Of a stretch of DNA of 64,000 bases, positions 9,472 through 20,666 are shown one piece after another. This stretch comes from Amaurobius ferox (taxonomy: Eukaryota; Arthropoda; Arachnida; Araneae; Amaurobiidae): the NCBI GenBank assembly GCA_951213105.1, contig OX578142.1:118784354-118848353 (forward strand). The letters are read 5' to 3'. Both the position numbers and the translations under genes were made by a program. Position 1 is the first letter of the stretch. Each line of letters starts with the position of its first letter. Under the pieces are notes generated by a model. It was not told the origin of the DNA and searched no databases. It worked only from the letters and a program-made list of their open reading frames with translations.

Positions 9472-11494
9472 AGTTATAATCTTCTACCCGAGATGTATTC
9501 AGAAGCACAAAATCCGAGGTCGTCTATGGCTTCTTTAAGGCTTTTCAAGCTGTACCAGATGCGATGGGATTGTGTGTCTTGATTTTTATAATTTATCTGG
9601 CATAGATCACGGTTAACTATGTTTCGTGAAAATATGTTATACCATGTTATACGAATGCATACGTTAATATGCAATACCAGGTTATACTAATGCGTACGTT
9701 AATATGCTACGGAAGGTAATGTTAATATGCTTTAGAGGTTATGTTAATGATTATGCTATTATGCCATGTCTTACATTAAAAGTTTTAGACAATCAATTAT
9801 TATATTCTAAACAGTCTTAATTGTAACAGGTACATCTGGAAATATATATTTTACAAAGAAGGATTTACATATTATTCTACTATGAGTTTTTTCAGTAAAG
9901 AAACAAGGTTTGGAAGAGACTCCACTCTTATTAGTTTATATTACACTTTAAGCAGTTTTGCTCATATAGGAAAAGTAATAAAATAAACTTGTGAAAGTTC
10001 TTTGATATTTAAAATGTTAAGATTTAAACCACATAATAAAACACATTCATATCATTAACGCATCATGTTGCGTGGCGTGTTTAACTAATGAAAATAAAAA
10101 AACTGCGCAAATGAGAATACAATGTCGCTTGTCAACTTAGTAACGTCTTACAAGGTTAACTGGATGGCAAATATAAGCCAAACAATAAGTATGGGTTAAG
10201 CAATAACACAATCCTAAGCGAGTTGATCAAAGAAAAAGTTACACTCAATTTAATTTAAGCAAAACATTTTATTTCTTCAAAATGAAAGCGTCATATGTAC
10301 GCTACTTTTTAAAAATGACAATGATAATCGAAATATTTTTCTAGAGGTGCAATAACTTTGTCCATCAAAGACGCACATAAGATAGTCTTTGCTGTTAAAG
10401 CATCACCATGACATCTTGAAGCAACTGTCTTGACGTCTTTATCGACCAGGTAAAGATGTCCTGACAAGTACCCCTTTAAAGCTGGATGGATGTGAAATTT
10501 GTTGGGAGCAAAATCCTATCTTCGGGATGGATTTTACAACATTTTTTAAAGTAGGAATTATAGCATGCTATGTATTGCTATGCCATGTGAGATCGATCAT
10601 TGTCATGGAGTATCACACCCTCGCTCTGAAGACCAAGGTAAATGCTCCTGATTTTCTCTCGCAAATTCTTAATGCGACACAGTACCCATCAGCAATAATT
10701 TTGGAACCATGCTGCATGAATGATCCCCAATATCACAGTAAATGAGTTTTAGGTAATGATGAATTTTTGCCTATCAAACAGTGTGTCTCCTTAAACTTCT
10801 CCCTCGTCAGTGAATAAAGGTGCTTCAACTCCGAGCTCACAAACAGGCGATGGTTTGTGCTGTGATTCGCCTTTTGCAACTGCCCATGGCACTTTTTGCC
10901 ACACATATTATGTCAACATATTATATCAATGACACAACATCGAGCACCATTTCACGTTAGTCAGAAAAACAGATTTGTTCTGTCAATTACACCGCGATAT
11001 CAATTCATCAGACGCGAAAACTTTATGTCAGATAGACTTTTGCACTTTAATACTCAAATAATCTTAATCGCTCTTAGGTCGCTGGTACTATACTAACCAG
11101 TTTCCACTGATATTCTGTATCAAATAATCAACTTTTACTTTTATTCTTTAAGCGTAACATCCAGCATCTGCTACACTGCCCTGAATATAAATAATTTTCG
11201 GAGATGTTGCAATCACCGCTTTTGTAATAATCACTAAACGTAAAACGGAATGGAATATGATTTATTTGTTCCAAATTGGTTTATTAGTAATGAACCAATT
11301 TTGCACAATGAAATAAAATAAAGTTATAAATATTTTATTGCTATTTTTCTAATTTTATTATCTAAAATGTCGTTTATTTGCGAGTCATTTTATATTATCT
11401 CGACAAGTTGCAAAATATAAGTTATTACAGTCCAATCTGTTCCCATTACAATTGCACTTCTAACAAATTTTAGTGAACTAAAATTATAAGCCAA
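9472..11494. other. Interval without recognised gene
   Basis: From 9650 to 9760 there is a loose short-period repetition of 'gttaatatgc' phrases. From about 10420 to 10900 base composition is more balanced than elsewhere. A minus-strand frame there runs about 50 codons without a stop, which could be a decayed coding fragment, but I recognise no family. The rest is AT-rich and featureless. Confidence 0.4.
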
Positions 11495-11955
11495 TACCTG
11501 ATTTCAGAGTCGACAGAAGACAGTCTCTACTATTCGCCCATCTAATCACATATTAGCATTTGACTGCATTCCGCTGATGATAAGAACTGCATTTAACACA
11601 ATTATTCCTTCCATTCAAATTTCTTAAGGGCTGCTATATATCTTATTTGTGAATACCATCTTCTGTCGATAAAAAGCCGGAAATTCTGAAGCATTCAATG
11701 GCTTAGCAGTCGAAAGACTTTCGATAAAGTAAGAATAAAGAAGACCACAAAGAGATGATGCACCTGCATTTGGAGGCACTCTATTTAGGAACGGAATTGT
11801 GAATCATATTTTAACATTATTGATATACATGACTCGGAAATTACTTCACCAGAAATGAAAATATTCACATATTATTTGTGTTGCACATGGTGTAAATATG
11901 TAGTTCATGAATATAATTTGGAGTTATGAGATGTTCAAATCAATATTTTTACGTA
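11495..11955 (-). pseudogene. Family E copy 2: decayed small-protein gene fragment
   Basis: On the minus strand an ATG at 11769 opens a leader-like peptide with a hydrophobic run (LFVVFFIL) and stops after 23 codons. The same ATG and hydrophobic run occur in copy 5. About 100 bp further on, other frames resemble copy 5 (spacing of 'CL..' then 'N.LC'). Frames are interrupted repeatedly, so the copy is dead unless exons are being misread. Confidence 0.4.
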
Positions 11956-11971
11956 TATTCAACATATTATG

Positions 11972-12122
11972 ACTTTCCTTATATACATAGTATAATGTAT
12001 AAGGAAAGTATTGTGACGGGGTCGAAAATTCGAATTCGAGTTTTCGACGGGCGAGCACGTTTAAAGCATCCCTAAATACGAATCAGACGTTTTTGAGGTG
12101 ATGTCTGTGTGTCTGTGTGTGT
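11972..12122 (-). mobile_element. Family A element, hairpin end, left of nested insertions
   Basis: Starts with the terminal palindrome 'actttccttatatacatag' / 'tataatgtataaggaaagta'. It continues with 'ttgtgacggggtcgaaaatt' and reaches the (GT)n tract, into which a SINE has inserted. The element resumes at 13353. Confidence 0.75.
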
Positions 12123-12202
12123 GTTGTTGATGTTGAGACCCAGACCGACCGACCTACCAGAAAGGTGTAAGGTAACCATTTGGACGGCCGGGAGGTGCCA
12201 CC
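12123..12202 (-). mobile_element. SINE copy S4, 3' part (split by solo LTR)
   Basis: Reverse-orientation SINE tail: 'ttgagacccagaccgaccga', 'gaaaggtgtaaggtaac', and ends at 'ggtgccacc'. The rest of the body continues at 13148. The last five bases, CCACC (12198-12202), are the target duplication of the LTR. Confidence 0.85.
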
Positions 12203-13147
12203 TGTGAGACCAGAAATTGTTCTCACATGAGACATTTTTATTTGATTATTTATGGTGTCCTTTAAAGAAAAGAAAGCTTGAGTCTGACTGGCGCCGAACT
12301 TTACGACAACTTGAACTTTTAGGTCAAATGCTATAAATTATGTGTGCCAGGCCACAGGGGCTGAGAGGGGCTGTGAAGTGATGCCATTGGGTTCAGAAGA
12401 ACCAATGAGCGCCAAGGGGAAGAAGGGCGGAGCTACCATCCCCCCTCCCGCCGAAGGAACCACAAGTCTAAAACAGATTTACGAAAGGAGCGAAGTGAAT
12501 ATGACCTAGCAGACATGACTTAGGAGTTGCAGTTTGAGTACGAGTATTTACACTATCATGACTTAAGAGGAAAGAAATCAGAGTTCGGAGACACAAACCC
12601 CAGAGTTGTGGACGAAATACACGAGTTTCAGTTATAGACAAAATGAGAGTGCAGTAGCATACGAAAGACAATGAGGAGTTGTGGCAAGAGTGATGAAAAC
12701 CTTGGAGAGATGATAAGCCCAAGATTAAACTTGAAGGTATGTGCTCATAATAACAGGTCCTAGACAACAACGGTAAAACTAATAATTCTTGTCGCATATC
12801 TCCCCTCGCTAAAATAATCAAATGAAAATTGATAATAAGTGAAAATTGATATTTATGAAAATTGGTGCTTTTGATAAATTGATGTTGTTAATAAATTATA
12901 TTGTTTAAGTTTTAAAATAGTCTAATCTTTTAATATTAATTCATAATTCTTTTCAGGACTTACACAAAAGGTAAAAATAATTGGAGGGTTATTGCGGCAC
13001 AATAACGAGCGATGTACGATGTAAATATTAATTCCACTATGTATGAGATCAACGGCCATGTCTTTAATGCTTAATAATAATAATCAATTATAATGTTAAT
13101 TGTAAGTTAAACTGTAAAAGTTTCCTTTTTCTATTTCTCGTCCCACA
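12203..13147. mobile_element. Solo LTR, 945 bp
   Basis: Begins TGTGAGACC and ends GTCCCACA, that is TG...CA termini. It is flanked by an exact 5-bp duplication CCACC (12198-12202 and 13148-13152), and removing the insert plus one CCACC restores a continuous SINE body. These are the marks of an integrase-inserted LTR left by LTR-LTR recombination. In plus orientation there are a CCAAT motif ('aaccaatgagcgcc', about 12390), a GC-box-like 'gggcggagc' (about 12425) and AATAAA near 12890. The orientation is therefore probably plus, but not proven. The minus frame at 12468-12821 (117 codons) lies wholly inside and resembles nothing I know. No internal retroelement region is present. Confidence 0.85.
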
Positions 13148-13352
13148 CCACCCAATGTAGACCGGAACCCAGTGGGGGAGGCATCCACAGGGACTGTACC
13201 CTCCTTCACCTACCACCAACCTCTCGGAAGGACCTATACGCACCCACATGTTTAACGTGATCGTACTCCGTGTGAACCCGGCGGCAGTTTTGGCAATGGC
13301 TGGTATCGAACCCGGGTCTAACGAGTGCAATTCCAGGTCGCTAACCAGCGCA
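13148..13352 (-). mobile_element. SINE copy S4, 5' part (split by solo LTR)
   Basis: Resumes the body at 'ccacccaatgtagaccgg' and continues through 'aacgtgatcgtactccg' to the tRNA-like head with B box (reverse 'gaacccgggt' at about 13307). The outermost head is cut at 'agcgcac', so the A box is partly lost. The insertion point is the (GT)n tract of a family A element. Confidence 0.85.
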
Positions 13353-14035
13353 CTGTGTGTGTGTGTGTGTGTGTGTGCGAAAGTATGTGAATGTGTGTCA
13401 GTGAGTCTGTGGGGACGATATCTCATGAACGAATCAATCTATCTGAACAAAATTTGGTACAAAAATCCCAATCAGTGAATACTGGAAGCCTATTGTTTTT
13501 ACACGCATTCAAATGTTCAGAACCCTCGTAAATTTTGAAATGAAATTTTAAAAAATCATCATAAAATTAAATCATTCAACAAAGTTACGTAAATAATAAT
13601 TTCTTATGTAATTTTTCATTAGAAAATGATTGGCATCAATTTTAGAACACTAGCATGAACTCCTTTCGAGACATTGCACATTTTTCAAATAAATTTATCA
13701 AAAAATCACATAAAATTAAAAAAAATATTAACTATTGTGAAATATGTTCACTTTTCATATGTAATTTTAAGCGATAAATTTATTATCATCATTTTGGGTA
13801 ATAGCTTTGTAATTTGACGCCAATAGTCGTTCATCAACCATAAAACTCACCTATTTCTCCATAAAAAATGTTGGCGACGAATTTGGCGGAATATCGCTAA
13901 CTGGGCTAGTTTTTTAAATGCTGCCAAATTTACAAAAATATCGACAAATTGATAAAAAATCTCACCACATTGATAAAAATGACTCTAAATCAACGAAATT
14001 GAAGAATAATTGATGAATATCCAATATCTTGAAAA
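13353..14035 (-). mobile_element. Family A element, continuation
   Basis: Resumes in the (GT)n tract and continues with 'tctgtggggacgatatctca', 'aaaatttggtacaaa', and the run of 'gccaaatt...' motifs. It is interrupted by family B at 14036-14041 within 'caatatcttgaaaagaata'. Confidence 0.65.
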
Positions 14036-14480
14036 GAATAACAAGAAAGATCAATTATGCATAAAGCATGGATTATGAAACACTTTCCAACTTCAATTTT
14101 ATTTAAACATCTCTAAAATGCTATGGATTCCTCGGTAATATTTTTAAAATTATCTCAATACTACATTTATTTATTATATTTTAAAACTTAAAATTCATAA
14201 AAAAAATCCGCTTAAAAAATGTTTTAAAAATTAGGTCCCATATGGTTCAATGTATTTCATTTTTTCAATCCAGGTTCAATTCAAAACTAATTGGGTGTTA
14301 TTACTCATTTATATTCCCATAGGTCCCACAGACCATCTGAACAACATACTAAAATTTCATTTTGAGAAAGTCATTTTTACGGCAGTTATCGTGCTAACGG
14401 ACAGACAAACAGACGGACAGACATACAGAATGAAAAAAGTCATAAACACTTTTCAATTATGTTGTAAAGTGTTAAAAATC
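14036..14480 (-). mobile_element. Family B element, internally deleted
   Basis: Begins with 'aacaagaaagatcaattatg' and ends with 'aagtgttaaaaa', the two ends of family B. It is about 445 bp long instead of about 1.3 kb. It splits a family A phrase that is continuous at 5865-5890, which gives the insertion order. The frame at 14250 is an accident of the element. Confidence 0.7.
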
Positions 14481-15350
14481 TACTATAAGAGAAGATACTT
14501 TGGGTAATAGTTTTGTATCTGGAAGCCATTGTTTATCTGCTATTAGGCTAACCTTTTTCTCCGATCATAATGCTTGACGAAATTTTAGCGACGAATTTTA
14601 CGGAATATCGCCAACTTGGTGAGTTTAGTAAATATCGCCAAATTGATGAACATGTCTGCAAATTGATAAAAATGTTGCCAAATTGATAAGAATGACGCTA
14701 AATCAATGAAAATGACAACTAATTGATTAAAACTCAATATTTTTAGAAATAATATAAGACTCTACCGTAAGACTCCGTCTGTAACGTTTGGAAAAATTCT
14801 GGTGACGGATTTTGGAGGTATATTGCCAACTTGGCGACTTTTTTAAATGTTACCAAATTGACGAAACTGTTGCCAAATAACGTTACCAAATAAACGTTAT
14901 CAAATTGATAAAAAGGACATCAAATAGGATGCAAATTTTGCAAATTTTTAGTTCCATCAGATGATGGACCGACCTTTTATTATATATAAGAAATGCTCTT
15001 CTAAATATCGCCAACTTGGCTATATTTCGCCCCCAGATTGATTGACTGAAATATCGTCAAAATTGCGAAAATGACGCCTAATTGGTGAATTTATAATTAA
15101 AATATTTAAATATATGGACTATTTGAGGATGCTATCAATATTGATAATTGTTAATTTAGAGTTGCGTAAAATATAAGTTAATTGGGTACGAAATAATTTT
15201 AGGTGTTGTCATCCGGATGCACAATTTACCGCCCCAAATGTACAATTTAACGTTACAAACACTGTACTGTGGATCTTTTCATCGTTTTCACCGTTAAAGA
15301 AGTAAATTTATTACATTATATAAGAAAAGTCATATACTGCCCACATCAGA
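14481..15350 (-). mobile_element. Family A sequence, partly reduplicated, 5' end
   Basis: After 'ctactataagaga' the element repeats an earlier section ('tttgggtaatagttttgtat', 'gccaacttgg'). It goes on to 'taattgggtacgaaataatt' and ends 'ctgcccacatcaga' at 15350. The repetition suggests two A copies or an internal duplication. Confidence 0.55.
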
Positions 15351-15582
15351 TTTTCTTACTTTAAAACCATGGTGTGGACGTGCTAATTAATTAAACTTAT
15401 CACTGAGAAAGTTATTGATTTGTCATACTTAAAACATATCTGCATAATGCATAATATCTGTTCCCATTATTGTATCTACAAAAGTATTATACGAAAATAA
15501 TATTACCAGTACAATGCAATGCAAGATATTGCGATCTATTTATGAATCTCTTTAGTGTATAATATGTATTGATGTAAAAACA

Positions 15583-15692
15583 TATTTACACCAATTACAT
15601 TCTCGTGCGTCCCTTTTATCGTGATATAATTAAAAATACTGAAATGCTAAACCCCTTAAAGTGATATTTAACGTAGAACTTCAACAGCATTA
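15583..15692 (+). repeat. Local direct duplication, copy 1
   Basis: 'tttacaccaattacattctc' through 'cgtagaacttcaac' recurs at 16319-16428 with about 10 differences. Confidence 0.75.
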
Positions 15693-15970
15693 ACAATTCC
15701 TGATATCGAAGTCAAAAGAATATATTTTCTACTATTCACTCATACAAACACCTCTCGACATTTCACTGTATTTTGCATAATTATATTTTGGTTCCTTCTG
15801 ACTGCATATAACATACCTATTTTCCTTTCTAATTTCTCCAGGAATTCCATACATTCTACAGAGAATATTAACACATTTTTGAACAATTTTGATAAAAATA
15901 ACAAAAAAATGAAAAATAATACAATTTGGCAGCATATTATTAGATGACAGCAAAATTACCGTCATCTGTA
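15640..15970 (-). pseudogene. Family E copy 3: fragment with a 77-codon frame
   Basis: The minus-strand frame 15732-15965 ends at the same relative place as the second part of other E copies. The DNA at 15735-15755 ('tctactattcactcatac') matches 11525-11545 and 19405-19425. A possible splice acceptor ('ctctgtag', minus strand, near 15858) precedes the conserved part. The leader segment is not seen here. Function unknown. Confidence 0.35.
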
Positions 15971-16318
15971 GTTAAATAGTATCTTCTTTAAAAATAATGC
16001 ACGTATGATAAATTTTGCTCGAAGGTTATATTATTGCTCTGAAGAGAAAAATTACAATTCTGTAATTAAAATACGCAGTTAAATTGATAAAATTAGCATT
16101 TATAAAAGCAAAATAAGCAATTTTTTTAATTATATATAAAAAAATCACCAAGTATTACTTTCTACCAGAAATAAAAGTCAAATAAGTATTCAAAAAATAT
16201 AGTAATTTACTGCTAATTCAAAAGTGACGTTTTTGGTCTTAAGGAGAGAGAACGTATACCTTAAAATTTTTTGAACAACTCATTTCCTAATTTTAACATC
16301 ATTTTGTATCCTATTGAA

Positions 16319-16428
16319 TATTTACACCAATTACATTCTCGTGCTTTCCTTTTATCATGATATATTTAAAAATACTGAAATGCTAAGCTCTGCGAAGTGA
16401 TACCTACCGTAGAACTTCAACCGCATTT
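16319..16428 (+). repeat. Local direct duplication, copy 2
   Basis: Second copy of 15583-15692, about 735 bp downstream in the same orientation. Confidence 0.75.
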
Positions 16429-17314
16429 ATCACTAAATACGGTTTAAAGTTTTTAGCGCATCATATTTCGTGAACCAGTTACTAAAATCTCTTGAAATTT
16501 AATGAGTAGAATAAAGATATAATGATGCTTCAATTGAACTTTTTTTTTACTTTAGCTAGCAAAATAAAGAAAAAAAATGTTGCTTGTAAAAAATAAATTC
16601 AGAATTTTTTTTTTACACAATTGTCTGATTAAAGCACTAAAATTTGATATAGATAAAACTCCACAGTTTGCAAATTTAGCCGTAAAGACTGTTCAAATGT
16701 AATTGTGAGATCAGAATATACTTAGATAGGTTTATATGTGGATTTATGAGTTCTAACAAGAATACAAATGGCCCATACGGGTAGACGCCAATTTACATTA
16801 GTGTTGACCCGAGAGGTCAGGAAAACCATAAAAAAGGGGTCAAAGTTTCTTGAATGTTAAATTTAATGTTATTCTTTTTATGTGCAACACAGTAATAATT
16901 ATTTAAATTGAGCCATGCTGAAATAGATTATCTTGCGTGCAACAAAATATAGCATTTATAAAATAAAAACATTATTATTATTAATAATATTTTAAGTGTA
17001 TGAATATTAATATTTTACCCTTTTGAAATTTTTACTAGATTTAAATATATAGGATTCAGCAGGACTGAAGTTTATTAAAGGTGTAGGAAAGACAGGGTGG
17101 AATTGGTTATCTATAGTTTGGAGCAAGTTTTAAAAGTGTATATGATACGAAAAAAAATTAGAAAACAAAAAAGTTATTTATTCAAACTTTTTAAAACTCA
17201 CAGGAGGTATAAAATAATTAAAATTTCAAAAAGCTATTTTTTTTAACATAAAATGTAAAAATCGTGTGTTGTCTCATTCTTCCCCATATACGGAGCTCAT
17301 GGGTATCCACTTCT
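16429..17314. other. AT-rich interval without recognised feature
   Basis: I see no gene, RNA or repeat shared with the rest of the window. Confidence 0.5.
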
Positions 17315-18547
17315 TTTTTAACATTTTCCAACATAGTGGAAAAGTCTTTATGACTTTGTACATTCTATCTATCTGTGCGTATGTATATCCGTGGGCACGA
17401 TAACTGCCTTAATTAATTTATCAAAGTGAAATTTTAGTATGCTTTTAAGACGGTCTGTGAGACATACGGGAATGTAAATGAATAATATCACCCAATTAGT
17501 TTTGGATTGAACCCAGGTTGAAAAAATGAACTCTGTGGAACCTAAATATTCAAACAGTTTTTAAGCAAATTTAAAATTCACAAATTGCTTCGAAAATTCT
17601 AGGAAACATTCAAATTATCCCATAAAAAATACAAAAGAAAATTCAGCAAAATATGTTTGCCAGTTTTTAAAATAAAAATTGAAATATTAATTGCACCCAT
17701 GTTATATGAAGAGATTAATGCACAAGACCCATTTCAAAATAAAATATGGCATCCATTTTTTCTCCAAGTATCAAAATCGTGATACGTTCTTTTTAATTTA
17801 TATTTAGTGTGGCATCCGTCCTAAACCCGCTTTATTTTTGCGTAATGTCTGCGCATCTATATACTGTGCCAAAGCAATTACAATATTTTTTAGTTTAAAT
17901 GATCATCAAACTTTGATTATTTCTAAAACGAAGCCTAATTTTAACGTATGCAGAATATAAACACATCAGGCTATAAGATGAGTTGTATAAGAATTGCTGA
18001 ATTTATTTTAATGCAAAATTATTTAGCTCTGTAGTTAGGAATATAGCTGATATAAATGAAACATTCATTAATTTTGCATAGAGAAGCAGACGACTTTATA
18101 GTATTGTCTTTTCGATGAAGTTTTAAGCATGGAGTTAGAAAGTACTTTTACCTCCATGGTTTTAAGTTTTTAAGTAAAATAAATTATTATAGTATTGTGA
18201 TAATTTTAAAAATATGTGAATATTATTAATAGTATTGTGATAATTTTAAAAATGAAAGGAATGGAATCAAAGTTTATGAATAAAATATTCACTGCTTTTA
18301 TATATCGAGCCAGGCGATTTATATTTCGAGACGTCATTTCACGATGAGTTTATTATCACGATGAGTTTATTTGTTTTTTTGGATGAAGTTTTAAGTTTTC
18401 AAATATAATAAATTATTGTAGTATTGTGATAATTTTTAAAATATCACCGCTGAATGTATAGTATTTTAGAGATGTTTAAATGAAATTGCATTTCAGTTGG
18501 AAAGTGTTTCATAATCAATGCTTTATGCATGATTAATCTTTCTTGTT
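17315..18547 (+). mobile_element. Family B element
   Basis: Starts 'ttaacattttccaacatagt' and ends 'gattaatctttcttgtt'. Landmarks in order are 'catagtggaaaagtctttatg', a tetranucleotide patch 'tatctatctgtgcg', 'acgataactgcc', 'gaaattttagtatg', 'agttttggattgaaccc', and near the end 'aaagtgtttcataatcaatg'. It is more diverged than the copies at 25.8 and 45.3 kb. No coding frame is conserved across copies. Confidence 0.7.
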
Positions 18548-18611
18548 TTATCTCCTGATGCTCCCTTTTCAAACCCCTTGATGTGTCTGTTAACACGAGC
18601 GCTTTGTAAAC

Positions 18612-18960
18612 TTAGACATAAAACAATGGATGGAGTATGAAAAGTAAAATACCATTGCTTACTTCTTTAAATAAAATCCTCTTAGATATATAGATGTAGA
18701 TTGATAGTCCAGAGAAAGAGCTATCAGACAGATGATTCAATAAATGAATATTTTTATTTAAAGCATTAATTATATTGCGGGAAATTCGTTCTGAACTAGA
18801 AGTCAAAAGGTTTTCAATGAAGCGAGATTAAGAGCGCCAAAGACATGAAGCACCTTCCTTTGGAGGCACTTTATTTAGAAAATTAATTGTGAAATATATA
18901 TACTAACTATATGGTTTTATATACATATGTTGTTCAATTTAAAAAAAATATATGTGATGT
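18612..18960 (-). pseudogene. Family E copy 4: decayed small-protein gene fragment
   Basis: The upstream and leader regions align with copies 2 and 5 ('gcctccaaa' then 'aggtgcttcat' on the minus strand), but the ATG position reads AAG. A 64-codon frame, 18612-18806, overlaps the segment after the leader. Its start region shares the 'ENLLT'-like phrase of copy 5 in another frame. Confidence 0.35.
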
Positions 18961-19199
18961 AAAAGTAATTCTAGTTCAAGTTGCTGCTAAGAAAGCACGG
19001 ATAGCTTAATTCTGTGGACGCGTAGTTGGCCATTTTTTTTCCTGCCACCAGCTCCATATTCGATGCACTCGTCCAAAGTCCAGTTTTTAAGATGGTCCAT
19101 GAAAGAGTAAAATCACCGAGTCATCAATATATCCATCAAATAAAAATATTTTCTTTAAATTTACATATTTTACTGGAAAATGAAATTTTGTGTGTTTGA

Positions 19200-19860
19200 T
19201 ATAAGTAGACTACAGTCTTATTAGAACATCACATTTCACCTCAATGTCTTCCATTTCAAATATTGCCAAATTTTGATTATTTTCAGTACAATCTTGCAAA
19301 TTCGAAAATATATCTTCTCACAGGCAAATCTTTAACTCTTCCCTTTCTATACTGTACTTTTAAAGTAATGAGCAGATTTCTGATGGCAAAACTTTACCAG
19401 AATAAATTCTAAACTATTCACCTATACCATCATCAAATTTATACATTTTAATGCACTTCCCTTGATTGTATCCGTCGTGGATTTATCAACTCGCATCTAA
19501 CATAATTCATTTTTTTCCTTCGAATCTTTTCTAAGACAGTCATGCGTCCAATTCGTAAATGTCACATTTCTTCAAAAATTTCCCAAATTCTGAAACATTC
19601 AATAGACTGAGAGTCAAAAGGTTTTCTATGCAAGCAAGAATGAAGAATGCCACAAAGAGTTGGTGCCCTAGCATTTTGAAGAATTCTATATAAGAAATGT
19701 ATTGTGTAATATATTCTAACTTTATTGATATACCTGAAGTCGGAAATTGCATTTGCAGATATGAAAATTCTTCAAAAATAATTTTTGTGACATATGCGAC
19801 ACATTTATAAGATATTAATACGATTTTGAATTATAAAATATTCCAAATCAATATTTAGAA
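19200..19860 (-). pseudogene. Family E copy 5: leader frame retained, body decayed
   Basis: On the minus strand an ATG at 19674 opens a 44-codon frame ending at 19540, with a clear hydrophobic leader (LFVAFFILAC). The region further on (19390-19540) aligns in DNA with 8350-8470 and in translated pieces with the 72-codon frame of copy 1. It carries several stops. The upstream 180 bp also aligns between copies 1, 2 and 5, so a promoter and 5' end may be shared. A leader exon followed by further exons is possible, but I could not fix splice sites. Confidence 0.4.
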
Positions 19861-20303
19861 ATAGTTTTGAGAAGTAACAATTTAAAATGCAGAAATAACC
19901 TGGCTATATAAATTACCGTATAATTTTTTAGGCTAAATAAATATGCTCTAGCCATTTCAGATAATAAAAGAAGATGTTTGTGTATCTTTGAGTGTGTGGT
20001 CTGTTGTGAGAAATCTAAGCGTGGCACGGCTATGAAATTTAGTACACAGGGACTTAAGGATCCGAAAAGGTGCACCCCGTCGTTATTTTTTAAAATGCGA
20101 AACAGGTTTTTAGTTATTTTGTGTTTTCGTGCTTTCATACAAATTGGTTTCTTAGCAACCGAAAAAAATTAACACATCCATCTTGACAACATCGGAAAGA
20201 AGGAAGTATTTTTTTCTACGTTGTTTGATCCGAATAGGCAGGGTAATTTCTTCATATTTATTTTTTTAATAAACATCGAAATTTGGAATTTTTATATTAT
20301 CTG

Positions 20304-20306
<3 letters not shown>

Positions 20307-20391
<85 letters not shown>

Positions 20392-20411
20392 TATGATATA
20401 TTATATATAAT

Positions 20412-20479
<68 letters not shown>

Positions 20480-20525
20480 CCTATATATATAATGCATATT
20501 TATATATTATATATAATATATACAT

Positions 20526-20602
<77 letters not shown>
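20307..20602. repeat. (TA)n microsatellite
   Basis: Close to 300 bp of TA repeats with a few phase breaks. The frame at 20297 is produced by this repeat. Confidence 0.95.
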
Positions 20603-20603
<1 letters not shown>

Positions 20604-20666
20604 GTTAACAACAAATTTGCCAAGGTTAGCACAATAATATAGTTTTGCAAAAAGGTTCCATATATA

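Noticed and set aside
12468..12821. 117-codon minus-strand frame
   Set aside because: It lies wholly within the solo LTR, has no recognisable domain, and long chance frames occur in this GC-richer segment.
13088..13426. 112-codon minus-strand frame with His/Thr repeats
   Set aside because: It is a translation of the SINE and the adjoining (GT)n tract.
14395..14425. (GACA)n patch as a regulatory site
   Set aside because: It is the standard microsatellite module of family B, present in every copy.
20297..20497. 66-codon Tyr/Ile frame
   Set aside because: Direct product of the (TA)n microsatellite.
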